Assembly (NCBI GenBank): GCA_003648845.1
Contig: QMQA01000050.1
Location: forward strand, 1 to 7,787
Direction of reading: 5' to 3'
DNA: 7,787 nt
DNA from: Candidatus Aerophobota bacterium
GTDB taxonomy: Bacteria; Aerophobota; Aerophobia; Aerophobales; B3-G15
The notes beneath the pieces are model-generated. The model was not told where the DNA came from. It was given only the letters and a program-made list of their open reading frames with translations, and made no database searches. Shown here one piece after another: positions 5,864 through 7,787 of the stretch (positions are counted from its first letter, which is position 1; every line of letters begins with the position of its first letter). The position numbers were made by a program, and so were the translations under genes.

Positions 5864-6551
5864 AAGTTAGTTCGAGGAGAGACCTGTTTACTTCCCTTGC
5901 TTTTGTTTTAAGAGAGTCCTCGGGTTTTACTTCTATGGGTCTACCAATAAATACAGTGATTTTATTAAAAGGCAAAGGAATGAAATGTTTATCCCAGCGT
6001 TTACTTAGCACAACTCCTCTGTGGGCCTTTATTGTTAAGGGAACAATCATGGCCTTTGCTCTTTGAGCAATATAAATCGTTCCTGGTTTAGTTCTGTGAG
6101 GTGGCCCCTGAGGGCCATCAACAGCAATAAATCCCGAATATCCCTGTTTGATTTTTTTAATAAGTTCGAGAATTGACCTTCCATTTCTGGATGTTCTTAC
6201 TATCTGGTAATTAAATGCAGAGGCTAATTCAGCCACGTAGTTTCCCCGGAAAGAAAGATGTATTAATCCTACTGCTTTTTCCGGACGAAGAGAAACAAGT
6301 AATAATGTATAATAGCTATGCCAGAAAACAAAAATAACTCTCAAGTTTTCTTCTTCAATTTTTCTCAGGTTTTCCTCACCCACGATGGTGATTCTACTAC
6401 TTATGGAGATAAACAGCAAAATTGCCTGAATAAGCCAACTGGGAGCTTTTATTACAACAGTATAGCAGAGGATTTTTTGAAAGAGGAATCCATAGAGCAA
6501 TCTCCGGATTACCAGGTTTAACAGGAGCCTTCTTGTAACTACTTGATACAT
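5862..6551 (-). CDS. DUF374 lysophospholipid acyltransferase-like protein
   Basis: A membrane-associated acyltransferase-like protein of 229 residues from ATG 6551. The family hallmarks are FWHSYYTLLLV (76-86, the histidine region that replaces the classic HxxxxD box), SRNGRS (121-126), DGPQGPPH (145-152) and KPG (155-157). A hydrophobic N-terminal half (about residues 18-52) should anchor it to the membrane. Relatives are thought to transfer acyl chains to lipid A or phospholipid precursors, which suggests an outer-membrane organism; the acceptor is unknown. The start is unsure. The frame is open to a GTG at 6635 with no good ribosome site. An AAAAAGGAG near 6583 is placed well for an ATT codon but too far (25 bases) from ATG 6551. 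It follows the RRM gene on the same strand and may be co-transcribed. Confidence 0.83.
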   Translation of the reverse strand: MYQVVTRRLLLNLVIRRLLYGFLFQKILCYTVVIKAPSWLIQAILLFISISSRITIVGEENLRKIEEENLRVIFVFWHSYYTLLLVSLRPEKAVGLIHLSFRGNYVAELASAFNYQIVRTSRNGRSILELIKKIKQGYSGFIAVDGPQGPPHRTKPGTIYIAQRAKAMIVPLTIKAHRGVVLSKRWDKHFIPLPFNKITVFIGRPIEVKPEDSLKTKAREVNRSLLELT

Positions 6552-6589
6552 GCTTTGTTTAATAATAATCCTGATGCTCCTTTTTGGTG

Positions 6590-6635
6590 GTGAAATGGTG
6601 GCTATCTTAGAGTGCTTGACAGACCACCATTTCAC
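6590..6635. repeat. Perfect 12-bp inverted repeat between the RRM and DUF374 genes
   Basis: GTGAAATGGTGG (6590-6601) and its exact complement CCACCATTTCAC (6624-6635) flank a 22-base spacer. In RNA from either strand this would form a stable hairpin. It begins 20 bases after the RRM stop codon on the minus strand and is not followed there by a T-run, so it is not a standard intrinsic terminator in that direction; on the plus strand only TTTAT follows. It may stabilise the RRM mRNA 3' end, attenuate read-through into DUF374, or bind a protein. Confidence 0.6.
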
Positions 6636-6655
6636 TTTATATCTCTGGAAGAAGA

Positions 6656-6928
6656 TTAATACCGTCGAGGCCTATCGTTTCTTTGCGGTCGAGCTTCGCT
6701 GACGATGATCTCTCTGCCCTGAAATGTCTTTCCATTGAGTGAACTGGCGGCTTTACTTGCTTCATCACTGGAACTGAATTCTACAAAACCAAAACCTCGA
6801 GACTTTCCGGTAGCCCGATCAGTAATTAAATGGATCTCAGTTACTGATCCAAATTCCCCAAAGAGATCTTTGAGATCACTTTCGGTTGCCTTGTAGGAAA
6901 GGTTTCCTACGTAGAGCTTTTTCATCAT
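6656..6928 (-). CDS. RRM-domain RNA-binding protein
   Basis: A 90-residue single RNA-recognition-motif protein. RNP2 is LYVGNL (residues 5-10) and RNP1 is KSRGFGFVEF (42-51), carrying the aromatic residues that stack on RNA bases. The fold is complete by about residue 80 and a short basic arginine-rich tail ends PRRY. Such proteins occur in cyanobacteria, spirochaetes, Bacteroidetes, deltaproteobacteria and several candidate phyla, and some are induced by cold. ATG 6928 is preceded by AAGGAG five bases upstream; a second ATG follows directly. The gene appears to have its own promoter at 7147-7174 and a leader of about 210 nt with hairpins, which hints at post-transcriptional control, possibly by cold or by the protein itself. 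Confidence 0.95.
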   Translation of the reverse strand: MMKKLYVGNLSYKATESDLKDLFGEFGSVTEIHLITDRATGKSRGFGFVEFSSSDEASKAASSLNGKTFQGREIIVSEARPQRNDRPRRY

Positions 6929-7140
6929 CTTTTCTCCTTTTCTCTACCCCCTTTAGGTAGAGTATTTTCTCTTAAAAAGAGTGTTTTATATAAAGCAACA
7001 TAGATTTTTGGTTATCAGGATGAGTTCTTTTAAGACAAGCTATTATGGAAGAAAATAGGCAAGTCTTAGCAGATGTTCTGGCCAAAAATCATAAACTATT
7101 TATCCTTCCTTTTTTCAGGGAAGGTGAATAAATGAATCTT
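6929..7140 (-). promoter_or_regulatory. Long structured 5' leader of the RRM gene
   Basis: If transcription starts near 7140, the leader holds three small hairpins, given here in plus-strand coordinates. They are CCTTCC (7104-7109) with GGAAGG (7119-7124); CTCTT (6969-6973) with AAGAG (6977-6981) around a 3-base loop; and CTCTACC (6942-6948) with GGTAGAG (6956-6962). The last ends a few bases before the AAGGAG ribosome site, so its folding could affect initiation. No known riboswitch class was recognised, and no protein gene is supported here. Confidence 0.4.
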
Positions 7141-7146
7141 TTTTAT

Positions 7147-7174
7147 ATTATACTAATTTTATCAAATCTTTCAA
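7147..7174 (-). promoter_or_regulatory. Sigma-70-type promoter, likely for the RRM gene
   Basis: On the minus strand, TTGAAA (7174-7169, five of six) is followed after 16 bases by a perfect TATAAT (7152-7147). This is the best -35/-10 pair I found in the window. It lies between the end of the sugar permease gene and the RRM gene and points at the latter. Confidence 0.6.
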
Positions 7175-7230
7175 GTAACAGTAACTATGAGTCTATGAAA
7201 TCTTGGGACCGAAAAGATTTTGATAAAAAT
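7156..7230. repeat. Imperfect AT-rich inverted repeat after the permease gene
   Basis: The arm at 7156-7172 and the complement of the arm at 7211-7230 match apart from three single-base insertions (core ATCAAA-TCTTT against AAGA-TTTTGAT), around a 38-base spacer. It lies directly downstream of the permease stop codon on the minus strand and may help end or stabilise that transcript. There is no T-run after it. It overlaps the -35 of the RRM promoter. Confidence 0.3.
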
Positions 7231-7787
7231 TAAAATTTTAAGGAACCTGCACTCAGTCCCTTTATGATAAATCTTTGCGCAAAGAGAACAAATACAATAC
7301 CTGGAAGAGCAGCTGTTAGAGCACCTGCACACATTTGATTCCAGTTTACAAAGATATCTCCTATGCAGTCAAAGGAGCCAACTGTTACAGGTTGGGCTCC
7401 AGGGGTAGAGGTAAAGGTGAAGGCATAGATGAATTCGTTCCACGTCCAGAGATAGGTTATTATAGCAGAGGCTGCTATAGAGCTTATACTTACAGGAAAT
7501 ACAACCTTTAAAAATGCTCCACTTCTTGTGCAGCCATCTATTACGGCAGAATCTACAAGTTCTCTTGGAAAGGCATCAAAAAAGGACTTCATTATAAATA
7601 TTGCAAAAGGGTAAGTAAGGTAAATATTGGCAATAATCATACTCCACCAGGTATCGACAAGTCCGACCTTGCTTACAAGTATATAGAAAGGTAAAAGCAG
7701 GGAAAGAGGGGGTATTATTCTTGTAGCAAGCAGGGAGTATAAAATAAAATTGCTTCCCTTAAACTTGTAAAGACTCAACCCATAAGC
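7230..7787 (-). CDS. Carbohydrate ABC transporter permease, MalG/CUT1 type, C-terminal part, runs off right edge
   Basis: Inner-membrane permease subunit of a binding-protein-dependent sugar importer. The 185 residues in the window include the conserved TRIIPPLSLLLPFY segment (about 22-35), several hydrophobic spans, and the EAA loop that docks the ATPase: ELVDSAVIDGC (about 76-86) followed by FLKVVFP. The C-terminus, GLSAGSLKF, fits the usual MalG-like ending GLTAGAVKG. The frame continues open to the window edge (AYG before the TTG at 7778), so that TTG is not the real start. The binding protein, partner permease and ATPase would be expected beyond the right edge. The substrate cannot be inferred. 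The stop codon lies in a perfect 12-bp AT palindrome (7230-7241). Confidence 0.92.
   Translation of the reverse strand, partial: AYGLSLYKFKGSNFILYSLLATRIIPPLSLLLPFYILVSKVGLVDTWWSMIIANIYLTYPFAIFIMKSFFDAFPRELVDSAVIDGCTRSGAFLKVVFPVSISSIAASAIITYLWTWNEFIYAFTFTSTPGAQPVTVGSFDCIGDIFVNWNQMCAGALTAALPGIVFVLFAQRFIIKGLSAGSLKF

Noticed and set aside
7104..7124. CCTTCC/GGAAGG hairpin as an intrinsic terminator of the permease transcript
   Set aside because: Only six base pairs and no T-run on either side; it is better listed as part of the RRM leader.

Overview
This is an AT-rich bacterial chromosomal window with ordinary, compact gene organisation. It carries no insertion sequence, CRISPR array, tRNA or rRNA that I can see. 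Most protein genes have a Shine-Dalgarno sequence of the GGAG/AGGAGG type. The mix of genes is a single-domain RRM RNA-binding protein, a DUF374 lysophospholipid acyltransferase-like protein (usual in organisms with an outer membrane), a MalG-type sugar permease, a DUF169 protein and an AdoHcy hydrolase of the bacterial/archaeal short type. It suggests a diderm, probably anaerobic heterotroph from a poorly cultivated phylum; this is inference and no lineage marker is present.

Layout. Positions 1-155 (minus) hold the start of ahcY, preceded by a 49-codon ORF at 156-305 whose stop codon abuts the ahcY start. An MBL-fold RNase Z-like hydrolase is divergent at 378-1118 (plus). Converging on it with only two bases between are endonuclease III (nth, minus) and, upstream of nth, a beta-hydroxyacid dehydrogenase (1794-2672, minus). 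A DeoR-family repressor (2848-3603, plus) is divergent from the dehydrogenase. The region between them has promoter-like sequences and three TTGAC/GTCAA elements at exact 31-bp steps, which are good operator candidates. Downstream on the plus strand lie the C-terminal remnant of a cyclase/kynurenine-formamidase-like gene (3782-4036), a DUF169 protein (4074-4871) and a DapA/NAL-superfamily lyase (4940-5827). A terminator-like hairpin separates this block from three minus-strand units: a DUF374 acyltransferase, the RRM protein, and the 3' end of a sugar ABC permease that enters from the right edge.

How the genes may work together. The dehydrogenase, DeoR regulator, cyclase remnant, DapA-like lyase and perhaps the permease look like an accessory locus for sugar-acid or keto-acid catabolism. 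In such a scheme the aldolase/dehydratase yields a semialdehyde or 2-keto acid and the dehydrogenase reduces it. The substrate cannot be read from the sequence. The remaining genes are housekeeping: methyl-cycle (ahcY), DNA repair (nth), RNA processing or hydrolysis (MBL), lipid acyl transfer (DUF374) and RNA binding (RRM).

The most interesting non-coding features are the 31-bp phased array at 2730-2796; a strong minus-strand promoter at 7147-7174 that would give the RRM gene a leader of about 210 nt with hairpins; and a perfect 12-bp inverted repeat between the RRM and acyltransferase genes. I see no clear sign of a wholly new system. DUF169 beside an atypical DapA-like lyase is the closest to uncharacterised biology.
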